From NCBI RefSeq assembly GCF_038502225.1, contig NW_027196482.1, positions 25,655-89,654 of the forward strand: a DNA stretch of 64,000 nucleotides, given 5' to 3'. The notes beneath the pieces are model-generated. The model searched no databases and was not told the origin of the DNA. It worked only from the letters and a program-made list of their open reading frames with translations. Numbering within the stretch: position 1 is the stretch's first letter; each line of letters opens with the position of its first letter. Below, piece after piece: positions 1-11,178 of this stretch. This stretch comes from Cherax quadricarinatus (Eukaryota > Arthropoda > Malacostraca > Decapoda > Parastacidae). Position numbers and translations under genes: made by a program.

Positions 1-870
1 ACTTTGGCCGTGTTTTTGGATTAAAACAGCGACTTTGCACTGTATTTTTGTATGGTATTTATTGTTGTATTCTAGTTTTCCTGGTCTCATTTTATAGAAT
101 GGAAGACATTACAGAAATTGAGATGATTTTGAATGGTTTCACAATGAAAAGTACCTTGAAATTGAGCTCAAATTAGCAGAAATGTTCGATTTTTACCAAA
201 GTTCAAAAGTAAACAAATCATGCCAAGAGTCCAAAACACATCAACTAGTGAGTCTAATATTCTTTCACAAGTGCGCTGATATTATTTATACCATTTCTAC
301 ACTAATGCAGTAGTCTGCATAACAGTAAATCTTCTATTTTTTTGTAAGAATAAAAATTCAAAGTGGAAAGCCAAAGAAATATAAGAGGGGCCTGGGGATG
401 TGACTAACGAAGAGAGAACTTGTTATTTTAGTGCCAGGAATGTCTTTCTTGTATATTCTGGACCCTATTCAGAAATTGACATTTTTTGAAATTTGTGTGA
501 AATTGGCAAAATTGCTAAATTCTGACCACTTTATTGGATAGTTGAAATCGGTAAATGGGTGGTTTCTTGTACTCATTCGATAGAAAAAAATGGAATTCTA
601 GCGAAATAGTTATGATTTTTGACGACTAGTAAACTGGAATTGGCCAAAAATAGGGCTCAAAGTGGGCAAAATCTCTGATGCGCAAACATCATCAAGACCA
701 CTAACTTCGCAAGAGCATAATTCTGTAAGTTTTCCATCAAATTTCATACTTTTGGTGTTATTATGATCGGGAAAAAATTCTCTATCTTTTCATAAGAAAA
801 AATCATTTTTTTTTTTAAATTTGGGACCCTGAGAACAAGTCTCTGAGAGGGCCTGGGGACCCTGAAAGGG
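1..870 (-). mobile_element. piggyBac-derived non-autonomous element, right part
   Basis: This stretch is a reverse-orientation relative of the MITE at 22258-23306. The same landmarks recur in reverse order: the tract around 20-110 matches 23040-23115, and the 'CAAAATCTCTGATGCGCAAACATC' region corresponds to 22440-22470. It ends with GGACCCTGAAAGGG directly followed by TTAA at 871-874, the piggyBac-type terminus and target site. The same terminal sequence ends the autonomous piggyBac at 52310. The other terminus lies left of the window. There is no coding capacity. Family assignment is inferred from the ends and TTAA; the paralogy is seen directly. Confidence 0.8.
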
Positions 871-3800
871 TTAACTCCACGGTGGAGGAACCATGTTAGT
901 TCTTAACTCCACACTGGAGGAACCAGGTTGGTTCTTAACATCACACTGGAGGAACCAGGTTGGTTCTTACCTCCACATTGGAGGAACCAGGTTGGTTAAC
1001 TCCACAGTGGAGGAACCAGGTTGGTTCTTAACATCACACTGGAGGAACCAGGTTGGTTCTTACCTCCACATTGGAGGAACCAGGTTGGTTAACTCCACAG
1101 TGGAGGAACCAGGTTGGTTCTTAACTCCATGCTAGAGGAACCAGGTTGGTTCTTAACTCCACACTTGAGGAACCTGGTTGGTTCTTAACTCCACGCTGGA
1201 GGAACCAGGTTGGTTCTTAACTCCATGCTAGAGGAACCAGGTTGGTTCTTAACTCCATGCTGGAGGAACCAGGTTGGTTCTTAACTCCACGCTGGAGAAA
1301 CCAGGTTGGTTCTTAACTCCATGCTAGAGGAACCAGGTTGGTTCTTAACTCCATGCTAGAGGAACCAGGTTGGTTCTTAACTCCATGCTAGAGGAACCAG
1401 GTTGGTTCTTAACTCCACACTGGAGAAACCAGGTTGGTTCTTAACTCCACACTTGAGGAACCTGGTTGGTTCTTAACTCCACGCTGGAGGAACCAGGTTG
1501 GATCTTAACTCCACGCTGGAGGAACCAGGTTGGTTCTTAACTCCATGCTAGAGGAACCAGGTTGGTTCTTAACTCCATGCTGGAGGAACCAGGTTGGTTC
1601 TTAACTCCACACTGGAGGAACCAGGTTGGTTCTTAACTCCATGCTGGAGGAACCAGGTTGGTTCTTAACTCCACGCTGGAGGAACCAGGTTGGTTCTTAA
1701 CTCCACACTGGAGGAACCAGGTTGGTTCTTAACTCCACGCTGGAGGAACCAGGTTGGTTCTTAACTCCACACTGGAGGAACCTGGTTGGTTCTTAACTCC
1801 ACACTGGAGGAACCAGGTTGGTTCTTAACTCCACACTGGAGGAACCTGGTTGGTTCTTAACTCCACACTGGAGAAACCTGGTTGGTTCTTAACTCCATGC
1901 TAGAGGAACCAGGTTGGTTCTTAACTCCATGCTAGAGGAACCAGGATGGTTCTTAACATCACTCTGGAGGAACCAGGTTGGTTCTTAACTCCACACTGGA
2001 GAAACCTGGTTGGTTCTTAACTCCATGCTAGAGGAACCAGGTTGGTTCTTAACTCCACACTTGAGGAACCTGGTTGGTTCTTAACTCCACGCTGGAGGAA
2101 CCAGGTTTGATCTTAACTCCACGCTGGAGGAACCAGGTTGGTTCTTAACTCCATGCTAGAGGAACCAGGTTGGTTCTTAACTCCATGCTGGAGGAACCAG
2201 GTTGGTTCTTAACTCCACACTGGAGGAACCAGGTTGGTTCTTAACTCCACGCTGGAGGAACCAGGTTGGTTCTTAACTCCACGCTGGAGGAACCAGGTTG
2301 GTTCTTAACTCCACACTGGAGGAACCAGGTTGGTTCTTAACTCCACGCTGGAGGAACCAGGTTGGTTCTTAACTCCACGCTGGAGGAACCAGGTTGGTTC
2401 TTAACTCCACACTGGAGGAACCTGGTTGGTTCTTAACTCCACACTGGAGGAACCAGGTTGGTTCTTAACTCCACACTGGAGGAACCTGGTTGGTTCTTAA
2501 CTCCACACTGGAGAAACCTGGTTGGTTCTTAACTCCACACTGGAGAAACCTGGTTGGTTCTTAACTCCATGCTAGAGGAACCAGGTTGGTTCTTAACTCC
2601 ATGCTAGAGGAACCAGGATGGTTCTTAACATCACTCTGGAGGAACCAGGTTGGTTCTTAACTCCACACTGGAGAAACCTGGTTGGTTCTTAACTCCATGC
2701 TAGAGGAACCAGGATGGTTCTTAACATCACTCTGGAGGAACCAGGTTGGTTCTTAACTCCACACTGGAGGAACCTGGTTGGTTCTTAACTCCATGCTGGA
2801 GGAACCAGGATGGTTCTTAACATCACTCTGGAGGAACCAGGTTGGTTCTTAACTCCACACTGGAGAAACCTGGTTGGTTCTTAACTCCACACTGGAGGAA
2901 CCTGGTTGGTTCTTAACTCCATGCTAGAGGAACCAGGTTGGTTCTTAACTCCACACTGGAGAAACCAGGTTGGTTCTTAACATCACTCTGGAGGAACCAA
3001 GTTGGTTCTTAACTCCACGCTGGAGGAACCAGGTTGGTTCTTAACTCCACACTGGAGAAACCAGGTTGGTTCTTAACTCCACACTGGAGAAACCAGGTTG
3101 GTTCTTAACTCCATGCTAGAGGAACCAGGTTGGTTCTTAACTCCACACTGGAGAAACCAGGTTGGTTCTTAACTCCACGCTAGAGGAACCAGGTTGGTTC
3201 TTAACTCCACGCTGGAGGAACCAGGTTGGTTCTTAACTCCACACTGGAGAAACCAGGTTGGTTCTTAACTCCACGCTAGAGGAACCAGGTTGGTTCTTAA
3301 CTCCACACTGGAGAAACCAGGTTGGTTCTTAACTCCACACTGGAGAAACCAGGTTGGTTCTTAACATCACTCTGGAGGAACCAAGTTGGTTCTTAACTCC
3401 ACAGTGGAGGAACCAGGTTGGTTCTTAACTCCACACTGGAGAAACCAGGTTGGTTCTTAACATCACTCTGGAGGAACCAAGTTGGTTCTTAACTCCACAG
3501 TGGAGGAACCAGGTTGGTTCTTAACATCACTCTGGAGGAACCAAGTTGGTTCTTAACTCCACAGTGGAGGAACCAGGTTGGTTCTTAACTCCACACTGGA
3601 GGAACCAGGTTGGTTCTTAACTCCACACTGGAGAAACCAGGTTGGTTCTTAACATCACTCTGGAGGAACCAAGTTGGTTCTTAACTCCACAGTGGAGGAA
3701 CCAGGTTGGTTCTTAACTCCATGCTAGAGGAACCAGGTTGGTTCTTAACTCCACAATGGAGGAACCAGGTTGGTTCTTAACTCCATGCTAGAGGAACCAG

Positions 3801-4932
3801 GTTGGTTCTTAACTCCACAATGGAGGAACCAGGTTGGTTCTTAACTTCACACTGGAGGAACCAGGTTGGTTCTTAACTCCATGATGGAGGAACCAGGTTG
3901 GTTCTTAACTCCACGCTGGAGGGACCAGGTTGGTTCATAACTCCATGCTAGAGGAACCAGGTTGGTTCTTAACTCCACGCTGAAGGAACCAGGTTGGTTC
4001 TTAACTCCACGCTGAAGGAACCAGGTTGGTTCTTAACTCCATGCTGAAGGAACCAGGTTGGTTCTTAACTCCACGCTGAAGGAAACAGGTTGGTTCTTAA
4101 CTCCACACTGGAGGAATCAGGTTGGTTCTTAACTCCACAATGGAGGAACCAGGTTGGTTCTTAACTCCACGCTGAAGGAACCAGGTTGGTTCTTAACTCC
4201 ACAATGGAGGAACCAGATTGGCTCTTAACTCCACGCTGGAGGAACCAGGTTGGTTCTTAACTCCACAATGGAGGAACCAGGTTGGTTCTTAACTCCACAA
4301 TGGAGGAACCAGGTTGGTTCTTAACTCCACGCTGAAGGAACCAGGTTGGTTCTTAACTCCGCGCTGGAGGAACCAGGTTGGTTCTTAACTCCACGCTGAA
4401 GGAACCAGGTTGGTTCTTAACTCCACGCTGGAGGAATCAGGTTGGTTCTTAACTCCATGCTGGAGGAACCAGATTGGTTCTTAACTCCACAATGGAGGAA
4501 CCAGGTTGGTTCTTAACTCCACAATGGAGGAACCAGGTTGGTTCTTAACTCCACAATGGAGGAACCAAGTTGGTTCTTAACTCCACAATGGAGGAACCAG
4601 GTTGGTTCTTAACTCCACAATGGAGGAACCAGGTTGGTTCTTAACTCCACAATGGAGGAACCAGGTTGGTTCTTAACTCCACGATGGAGGAACCTGGTTG
4701 GTTCTTAACTCCACAATGGAGGAACCTGGTTGGTTCTTAACTCCACAATGGAGGAACCAGGTTGGTTCTTAACTCCACAATGGAGGAACCTGGTTGGTTC
4801 TTAACTCCACAATGGAGGAACCAGGTTGGTTCTTAACTCCACAATGGAGGAACCAGGTTGGTTCTTAACTCCACAATGGAGGAACCAGGTTGGTTCTTAA
4901 CTCCACAATGGAGGAACCAGGTTGGTTCTTAA
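871..4932. repeat. 32-bp minisatellite, about 127 copies
   Basis: This is a tandem array of a 32-bp unit made of TTAACTCCACACTGGAGG followed by AACCAGGTTGGTTC. Dividing the span by 32 gives roughly 127 units. Variants at the centre (CACACTGG, CATGCTAG, CACAATGG, CACAGTGG, CATCACTC) form blocks along the array, which implies local amplification. Each unit contains two inverted repeats: CTCCA/TGGAG and GAACCA/TGGTTC, each around a 3-nt loop. Every unit also carries a TTAA. Short open frames through the array are by-products of the repeat. Confidence 0.97.
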
Positions 4933-5104
4933 GATGCTAAAGTTTAAAATCATGTCTTTTTTTTTTAATCAGAAACTGCAAATGGCAGATATCTTTTCCT
5001 AGAAATAGATTCACTTACATTTATTTACTTCTGTACAGGCCTAATTTATTTACTTCAGTATAGGCCTAATTTATGAGCACTAAAATGATGGTATATAATA
5101 CGTA
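4933..5104. other. unassigned unique sequence
   Basis: AT-rich sequence between the minisatellite and the next MITE. It contains a short direct duplication: two near-copies of TTTATTTACTTC followed by a GTACAGGCC/GTATAGGCC stretch at about 5023-5072. I see no gene. Confidence 0.6.
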
Positions 5105-5247
5105 GAACGAATTTGTTCCCATAAGGAATATTGTGAATTAGATTAGCCCATTTCAGACCTCCAAACATACACGTACAAACGCACTTACATAAATACACTT
5201 AAATAATTGGTCGCATTGGGAGCTGATCGTAAAGCGGGGGTCCACTG
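5105..5247 (+). mobile_element. truncated pogo-type MITE
   Basis: This is a diverged copy of the 201-bp MITE at 37128-37328. Shared blocks include TTAGATTAGYCCATTTCAGAC, the run of 'ACACTTA..AAAAGCACTTAC' spacing, and AATTGGTCGYRTTGGGAGC. It ends with GGTCCACTG followed by TA (5248-5249), the usual pogo/mariner terminus and target dinucleotide. The left terminal repeat is missing or decayed. It has no coding capacity. Confidence 0.7.
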
Positions 5248-5444
5248 TATTGTTTGAACGAGTGAATTGTGCAAAAGTTAAGGCCTTTCCTGGCCTCATC
5301 TTTGTGCCCCTCCTGTCCTCTGATTTTACTTGATCCATGGTAGTGCAGCACAAAACGGGAAATATTCTTTTTTCAAAATGCCGGCTGTATGTTACTGAGG
5401 CAGTATTATGTAAATGTGAAAAACAATAAAGTTTTCTTTTTTTT

Positions 5445-5632
5445 CAACAGATCGGCCGTATCCCACTGAGGTAGTGTGATCTAAAAAGAAAAATGAAAGT
5501 TTCTCTTTTTAAATTTAGTAACTTATACAGAAAGGGTTACTGACCCTTTGCTTCCGGTAATTTAGCTGTCTCTTATAACACACATAGCTTACGGAGGAAG
5601 AACTCTTTTCCACTTTCCCATTTATTCAACAG
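5445..5632 (-). mobile_element. SINE fragment (same family as 7293-7768)
   Basis: Reverse-complement copy of the recurrent SINE. It keeps the 3' tail region near 5450-5475 (CGGCCGTATCCCACTGAGG), the central 'GGGTTACTGACCC' hairpin, and 'CTTACGGAGGAAGAA'. It is clearly more diverged than the other copies, so probably older. No target-site duplication was recognised. Confidence 0.75.
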
Positions 5633-5644
5633 CTATCTTGAAAC

Positions 5645-6226
5645 ATGTTGACAGACAAAACAGCAACTACCCTGGGAGGTGTTGCTGTCCTGCCCTGTGA
5701 GTGAGAAATGGAAATCTCTTTAAGTATTTTACATACTGGAAGAAGTACTGGTTCCTTTCTTTTCTGTTTTGTGAGAACATAAAATGAAGGGTAAATTTTG
5801 CTATTATGACTTCTTCAACCAGTACACACTACACACATGCAATTATATAACTAGTTAATGGCCACAGTTCGACCAAAACATTGTCATAAGTTTCTCCTCT
5901 GTGTTGGTTATTTGAGTAGTATTCCGTTTTTTTCTTTGTGCATGTATGTGTTTATTCACATTCATCTAATTTCTTAATAATTCTTGCCTTTGTAGTGTTT
6001 CCTGCACTTTCATGTGGAAACAAGTTAGAATCCTTTCCCAGTAATCAGTTCATGTTGTGGAATGTCACTAAAGTGTGGGCAGCAAGGGGATAGTAATGTC
6101 TTCTTCTCTATCTATTACGTACTAAAATGACAAAGAGGGAAATTTGAAAGGGCTAAAATATGTTCAGAAAAATGCAGAGCATAGATATTGGTTAGAAATT
6201 TATATACATTCATTACTATTTTTCAG
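5645..6226 (+). other. intron-like sequence upstream of first recognised exon
   Basis: This interval contains an ATG at 5645 followed by a short open stretch and a strong-looking donor (CCCT|GTGAGTGAG at 5697). Joined to the exon at 6227, that donor creates a TAG, so it is not accepted as exon 1. The rest is AT-rich intronic-looking DNA ending in a pyrimidine tract and TTTCAG at 6221-6226. The true upstream coding exon was not found. Confidence 0.4.
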
Positions 6227-6412
6227 AGTGGCTTAAGAAGATTTTTGGAAGTCTTCAATACCGCATAGTTTTGATAAATGTGAGAGATTTTGTGCGGTGT
6301 AATATTACAGCATATACACCAGTGGAAGTTGTGCTTGATAACACTTCCTGTGCCTTCCTTGCTATCCCTGACCAGAATGTGCGTATTGGTCATGTTGCCC
6401 TACACCACAAGA
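6227..6412 (+). CDS. AAA ATPase (AFG2/CDC48-like), N-domain exon
   Basis: This exon begins after TTTCAG and ends at a good donor, A|GTAAGT at 6413. Only one frame is open (61 full codons, plus two bases at the start and one at the end). It reads through VVLDNTSCAFLAIPDQNVR and GHVALHHK, resembling the double-psi-barrel half of a CDC48 N-domain. The last base (A) plus GC of the exon at 37511 restores a serine codon, so phase is preserved. The product would be a type II AAA ATPase of the ribosome-maturation/protein-remodelling class. The branch (AFG2B/SPATA5L1-like) is an inference. The exon boundary is supported by phase and splice signals, not by transcript data. Confidence 0.6.
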
Positions 6413-6604
6413 GTAAGTCATGCCTTGAATTCTAATTTAAATGCTTTCTTCAATACGTAATTACACTAGCCTATACACTTTAACTCTATCTCATTCAGAC
6501 ACTAAATTGGTTGTATGGAGATAACTTTGATGTACCCAGGATATTCTCTTCTGGAACAACTATTTTAATTAACTGGATGACTGAAGAAAGTCATTAATGG
6601 CCAC
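6413..6604. other. intron, nothing recognised
   Basis: Start of the roughly 31-kb intron (6413-37510). No repeat family or coding signal was recognised here before the SINE insertion. Confidence 0.5.
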
Positions 6605-6616
6605 ATGTTGATGTCT

Positions 6617-6828
6617 TCTCCATGGGATGTGGAACGGAATTTTTCCTCCATAAGTCATGTGTGTCGTAAGAGCCGACTAAAATGCCGGAAACAAAGGGCT
6701 AGTTACCCCTTCTCCTGTGTAAATTAGTAAATTTAAAAAGAAAAATTTAAGTTTTTCTTTTTAAACCTTTCATTTTTTTTTAAAGTCACCCTGCCACGAT
6801 GGGATACGGCTGGTTCGTTGAAAAAAAA
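6617..6828 (+). mobile_element. SINE, 5'-truncated, with target-site duplication
   Basis: This is a 3' part of the recurrent SINE: CATGGGATGTGGAACGGAAT, GTCGTAAGAGCCGACTAAAA, the CTAGTTACCCC hairpin, then the LINE-like tail CACCCTGCC..GGGATACGG ending in an A run. The 12-bp sequence ATGTTGATGTCT flanks it on both sides (6605-6616 and 6829-6840), which defines the insertion precisely. Confidence 0.88.
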
Positions 6829-6840
6829 ATGTTGATGTCT

Positions 6841-7205
6841 GTCTCTCAAGTAAGATGTCATATATGAGAGAGCATGTCCTGTTAATCCATGATGCTCTGA
6901 TTTGAGTTGCAGAAGTTGTATTGAAGACTTATTTTAAGTCAAAAAAGACGTCTAAATGGATATTTAATATTTTCAAAAGAGGAACAAATTAAGCCCATCA
7001 TTTATATTATTGCATCATCAGTACTCCATCCCAGCCTGAAGACAAACTAACATGAGTTAAGGATTGTGTTTGTTTATGAAACTGCATATTTGTTTATTTA
7101 TATTTTTGCAAGGATTTTAGACAATAAAGGCAAGTTAGAATTTGGTCCATAATTATTGACTGCTGTTGGGTCACCACTTTTGTAGACTGGCTTAATTCTT
7201 GCTTC
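6841..7205. other. intron, nothing recognised
   Basis: AT-rich intronic sequence. No coding exon, terminal repeat or tandem array was recognised. Confidence 0.5.
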
Positions 7206-7209
7206 TTAA

Positions 7210-7907
7210 CCCTTAAACTGTCCAAGCAGATCTACGTTCACATGCGTAGTGCTCCAAAAGTAGATCTACTTTTTTTTTACATATTTTCAAATCTTTCTTT
7301 CTTCTTTCAACACACCGGCTGTATCCCACTAAGGCGGGGTGGCCCAAAAAGAAAAACAAAAGTTTCTCCATTCAAATTTAGTAATATATACAGGAGAAGG
7401 GGTTACTAGCCCCTTGCTCCCGGCATTTTAGTCGCCTCTTACAACACGCATGGCTTACGGAGGAAGAATTCTGTTCCACTTCCCCATGGAGGTAAGAGGA
7501 AATGAACAAGAACAAGAACTAGAAAGAAAATATAAGAAAACCCAGAGGGGTGTGTGTATATATATGCTTGTACATGTGTGTGTAGTGTGACCTAAGTGCA
7601 AGTAGAAGTAGCAAGACATACCTGAAATCTTGCATGTTTATGAGACAGACAAAAGACACCAGCAATCCTACCATCATGTAAAACAATTACAGGTTTTCGT
7701 TGTACACTCACTTGGCAGGACGGTAGTACCTCCCTGGGCGGTTGCTGTCTACCAACCTACTACCTAGGATATTTTCAAATAAAAAAATAAAAAAAAGTAG
7801 ATAAAAGTTTTTTTACATGTTTTCAAATGTAAAAAAAAAAACATCTACTTTTTCTACATACTTTCTAATGTTGAAAAATGTATAAATACGTTTGGACCGT
7901 TTACGGG
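7210..7907. mobile_element. piggyBac-type MITE interrupted by a SINE
   Basis: TTAA (7206-7209) is followed by CCCTTAAACTGTCCAAGC. The right end reads GTTTGGACCGTTTACGGG followed by TTAA (7908-7911). The ends are imperfect inverted repeats with the piggyBac TTAA target duplication. Without the SINE at 7293-7768 and one copy of its target duplication, the element would be about 210 bp. It has no coding capacity. Its termini differ from those of the 22258-23306 family, so it is a separate MITE family. Confidence 0.75.
7293..7768 (-). mobile_element. full-length SINE with 12-bp target duplication
   Basis: Flanked by ATATTTTCAAAT at 7281-7292 and 7769-7780. On the minus strand it starts CCTAGGTAGTAGGTTGG. 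It then has a head with GACAGCAACCGCCCAGGG, a body with ATGCAAGATTTCAGGTATG, the GTAAGAGGCGACTAAAATG core, and a tail CACCCCGCCTTAGTGGGATA. It is about 476 bp, the most complete copy in the window. The tail resembles the 3' end of the RTE LINEs here (for example 35085-35125), suggesting it uses RTE machinery. The head has an A-box-like stretch (TAGTAGGTTGG), but I do not see a clear B box. Confidence 0.88.
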
Positions 7908-7987
7908 TTAAAGTATGTGAAGGAAAGTTTGGCTTCACTTGATTTATTGAACAATGTAATAACAAATGAGAAGCTTTCTTGTATGTA

Positions 7988-8214
7988 TATTTTTTTTTAT
8001 TGACACATCGGCTGTTTCCCACTAAGGCAGGGTGGCCCGAAAAAAAAAACTTTCATCATCATTCAGTACATCAGTGTCTTGCCAGAGGCGTGCTTACACT
8101 ACAGTTATAAAACTGCCTGCACTCCTTCAGAGTGCAGGCACTGTACTTGAGTCCGGCCTGCTGGTTTCTCTGAATTCCTTCATAAATGTTACTTTGCTCA
8201 CATTCCAACAGCAC
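7988..8214 (-). mobile_element. RTE LINE copy a, 3' end (left of LTR insertion)
   Basis: This is the reverse complement of the RTE 3' region. The terminal CATCGGCTGTTTCCCACTAAG..GGCAGGGTGGCC hairpin is followed by the 3' UTR landmarks CATCAGTGTCTTGCCAGAGG and CTTCATAAATGTTACTTTGC, and then CCAACAGCAC. The LTR retrotransposon interrupts the sequence exactly here. The next RTE bases (GTTAAGTCCTAAAAACCATT) resume at 14997. Confidence 0.88.
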
Positions 8215-9043
8215 TGTTACGTTGGTTTGTCCCTTATTACTTTGATTGTAAGGTTCTCACTACATGTTCTAGTGTGGGGTAGCTTTTACTTAATGGCCTT
8301 ATTTGTCTAGGGGTAATACTTACATCATGGCTGATCATCTTGAGTGTCTCTGATACCTTTTCACCAGCCCTCTTCACAGGTTATGTAAACTACTACTATA
8401 AAAATATAACTGTATTCTCAATAGATATGTACAGAATATACAATCACAGCCTCCATTTTCAAAACAAATCTACACACTCCATCCTGTGCTCCACATGGTG
8501 TGTTCCAACACTCTTCCTTCTCTCTCCTTGACATAACTCTGGGCTAACCAGTGTTTTGACACACTTTAGTCACCCTGGGTATGGTGGCCAAAACTTAAAT
8601 TATAAAAACTCACCCCTGGAGCACACATGATGCCCCAAAAGATAGGAGAAGGACCCAGAGATCCTGCCAGGTTGAAGGTCAGCCACAGAGAGAGAGAGTC
8701 AGAGAGAGGGAGAGAGAGAGAAGCCTACCTAAGCTCCTCCCACCAAAACAAAAGACTGTTGCCAAGCACACTTCTCCAGTTACCACAATTCTACCACACC
8801 TTAATTTTACTTTTACAAAAAGAAATACAACTTTATAAACTACTTATTTAAATTGTGTGTTTATGTGTCTATAGTATAACCTATTATATTGAGAAAAATA
8901 GGTTTGACCCAGCTGCCTCTCAGTCATAAGGTTGATCAGTCCTTCTGACATTTAGAGCAAAGTCCCCATCAATTCAATATAATTAGGTATTCCAGAGTAA
9001 CTGTTACTTATAAATACATGTTGGGTCCTATAGCCCCATAACA
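8215..9043 (-). repeat. 3' LTR
   Basis: 829 bp, with TGTTA..TAACA termini. By eye it is identical to the copy at 14163-14991 and has the same length. The two short open frames inside (about 63 and 74 codons) occur in both LTRs and are not treated as genes. Confidence 0.92.
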
Positions 9044-10025
9044 CCCCCACCTCCAGACGAAGTCTCACAAAAGCTAGCCGTGTCCCTCAGGATACGGCTA
9101 GTAAAAAGTATATTGCTTAAGTCTGAAGGCGGTAAACAAGACTATTAGAAATGCTACATATTTCCTAGCACCATAACTACTCTTCACTTTACTGTTATTT
9201 ACAACAGATTGCAGAATTTTATAAAAAAGCATTTTAACCATACCCAGATACTCAAGGGTGTAACTATTTACAATTTTAGTGACTTTTAAACAATACACAT
9301 TACAATGCAAAATTTGCACACAATGCCCACTGTGAAAGCCCGCACCAACAGGCCTGTGCCTCTGCTACGGTAATCCAGCAAGCAACTGGTACTCCAGGGT
9401 GGCATCTTCCTGATCAGGAGACGAGAGTAGAGCCAAACCCAGAGCAGTCAGGTGTACACCAGGCAGGAACTTCACAAAACATGTCAAGGTGTCTCTCACT
9501 TGGTGGCCGAACCAAACAGTGAGACTTCCAGTCAACACTCACGATCCTTAACATGGTCAGGCACTTAAGCCCATCTTCCGAGGTCCCACTCCACACAGAT
9601 CCTCCAAACTTATGAAGAGGAGGCTGACATAGAATATGGATAGCAAATATGGAGGGTTCGATTCAGAGTAGAAACATTGGACGTGGTTGTCTACATCAGT
9701 AAAATGGGTACTGGGTGTTAACTGGTGTGGGTCGCAGACACTGCTAAGGACCGTCGGGCCGCCGTTTTCCAGATAAACTCCAGATAGAGCACACCAAGAC
9801 ACAACATCACGTACCTTCCTGAACGTCTCATGTTACCGAAGGTTGTCAACCACTGCCTCAACTCACATTTACGTACACCCTGACCCTCGTCACACTTTTG
9901 GCTCTGACTCGACCCCTTCACAGTCAGATGGCTGGTAGAGAGTACTCAGGCTCGCTGAGAGTTCACCACTGCAAAAACAAGGTCAGCACAAGACAAACAC
10001 TATGTACAAAGTACGCACCATGCAT
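9044..10025. other. LTR element 3' untranslated region
   Basis: Internal sequence between the RNase H remnant and the 3' LTR. No family domain was recognised. Several overlapping short open frames on both strands show no motif. A purine-rich tract (minus strand) adjoins the LTR. Confidence 0.6.
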
Positions 10026-10766
10026 CTACATGAAACATCTAGAGAGAGCATCAGCAACCACATTCTCTGAGCCTTTTATATATTTGACTTCCAAATTAAA
10101 AGGCTGTAGGAACAAAGCCCATTTTAAGAGTCTGATTTTAGTCACTATACACAGGAACAGGATGAAGAGATCCTGAGACATGTACAAATGCTGAATAGCC
10201 AGCCCCAAAATGAAAATTTTCTTTCCTGTGGTAAAATGTTGACATTTAAACTTAGAAGGTTGTTCATAGACAGTAACAGTTCTGCAACCTCTCGCAGTGC
10301 AACAACAAACACCAAAGACATCTCTTTGCACCCAGGTTGGATACATCAAGTTTACACAAACACCATCACGTTCCATCTCACACACAAATTTTAAACACAC
10401 AATGAACACAATTTGCATTACACACATTAAAATGGTGCTTGAACACAGACCATGGAAATCACATCTTCCATGTTTTAGCTTATTTAAAATGTTTGCATCT
10501 TTTAGTGCATAAGTATCAATCTTTCTAATTCTGTAAACCTTAGTTGTTAAACGTACTCTGTGGTAGTCAGTGTTTATGCCCAGGGTGCCATCTAATTTGG
10601 GAACCATGAAGCATGGGAATGCCCACTGACTCTCACTAAGCACTACAAACTGGTGTTGGAAGAATTTCACTCCTTCCTCCATCTCCAATTTTTCATACAG
10701 ATTTTTCCCACACAAAAATTGTTGAATTGGCTCAGTTTCCTTAACAATTTCCTCATGGAGTTTCAA
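10026..10766 (-). pseudogene. RT-RNase H remnant of LTR element
   Basis: This 246-codon open frame starts with a gypsy-type RT entry region (SQWAFPCFMVPKLDGTLG, then DYHRV, like the usual 'PWASP..VPKKDG..R.C.DYR' block). It ends with EVKYIKGSENVVADALSR, the hallmark RNase H C-terminus of Ty3/gypsy pols. Only about 150 residues separate these landmarks instead of several hundred, and no YxDD catalytic box is visible, so the polymerase core is deleted or scrambled. It lies downstream of integrase. A poorly recognisable open frame (10788-11108) fills the gap between them. It cannot encode a working polymerase. Confidence 0.8.
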
Positions 10767-11178
10767 CTTTTCCCCCTTACTGACATCTCAAACTTTTATA
10801 AAGTTCCAAGGTGGCTGAGCCAACTCTCCAACATTTTTCTCATTAAAACCAAGCATGCATTTCCCAAAATCTTTTACACACATGTTATTTCTTAAATACG
10901 CTTTTGGTATTAAATACAGATTATTGTTTTGCAGCCCTTTACATTCCATTAAAACATTGGTCTCTCTGAATTTTTGACATAACTTCCAACCCTTTAACCG
11001 GTTACTGTGTACACTATACTCATTCTTTTCTAGCTTGGGGGTGTGGGTTTTATATCTAACCCCTGGGAACTTCCCCCACAACATGTTCAGCTCACAGCAA
11101 CTTGCCATTCAGATTTTTACATGAATTGGCTCCAGTATCAGCACTTCCTCTCCAGCCTCCAGAGTATCATGGTCCACA

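Noticed and set aside
893..1135. 80-codon open frame with repeated peptide
   Set aside because: It is a translation of the 32-bp minisatellite. A 32-bp period only stays open by chance between indels, and no family signal exists.
871..4932. Possible CRISPR-like array
   Set aside because: Repeats are contiguous with no unique spacers, and the context is eukaryotic.
5645..5696. Candidate first exon (ATG plus donor CCCT|GTGAGTGAG)
   Set aside because: Splicing its last T to AG at 6227 creates TAG. A different donor at 5679 fits phase but is weak. Left unassigned.
8340..8851. Two short open frames (63 and 74 codons) repeated at 14288-14799
   Set aside because: They lie in both LTRs of the same element and have no domain. 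Their duplication reflects the LTR pair.
9414..9921. Overlapping minus-strand frames in the LTR element's 3' region
   Set aside because: Short, no recognised motif, and not in line with RNase H. An env-like gene was considered but there is no signal or membrane pattern.
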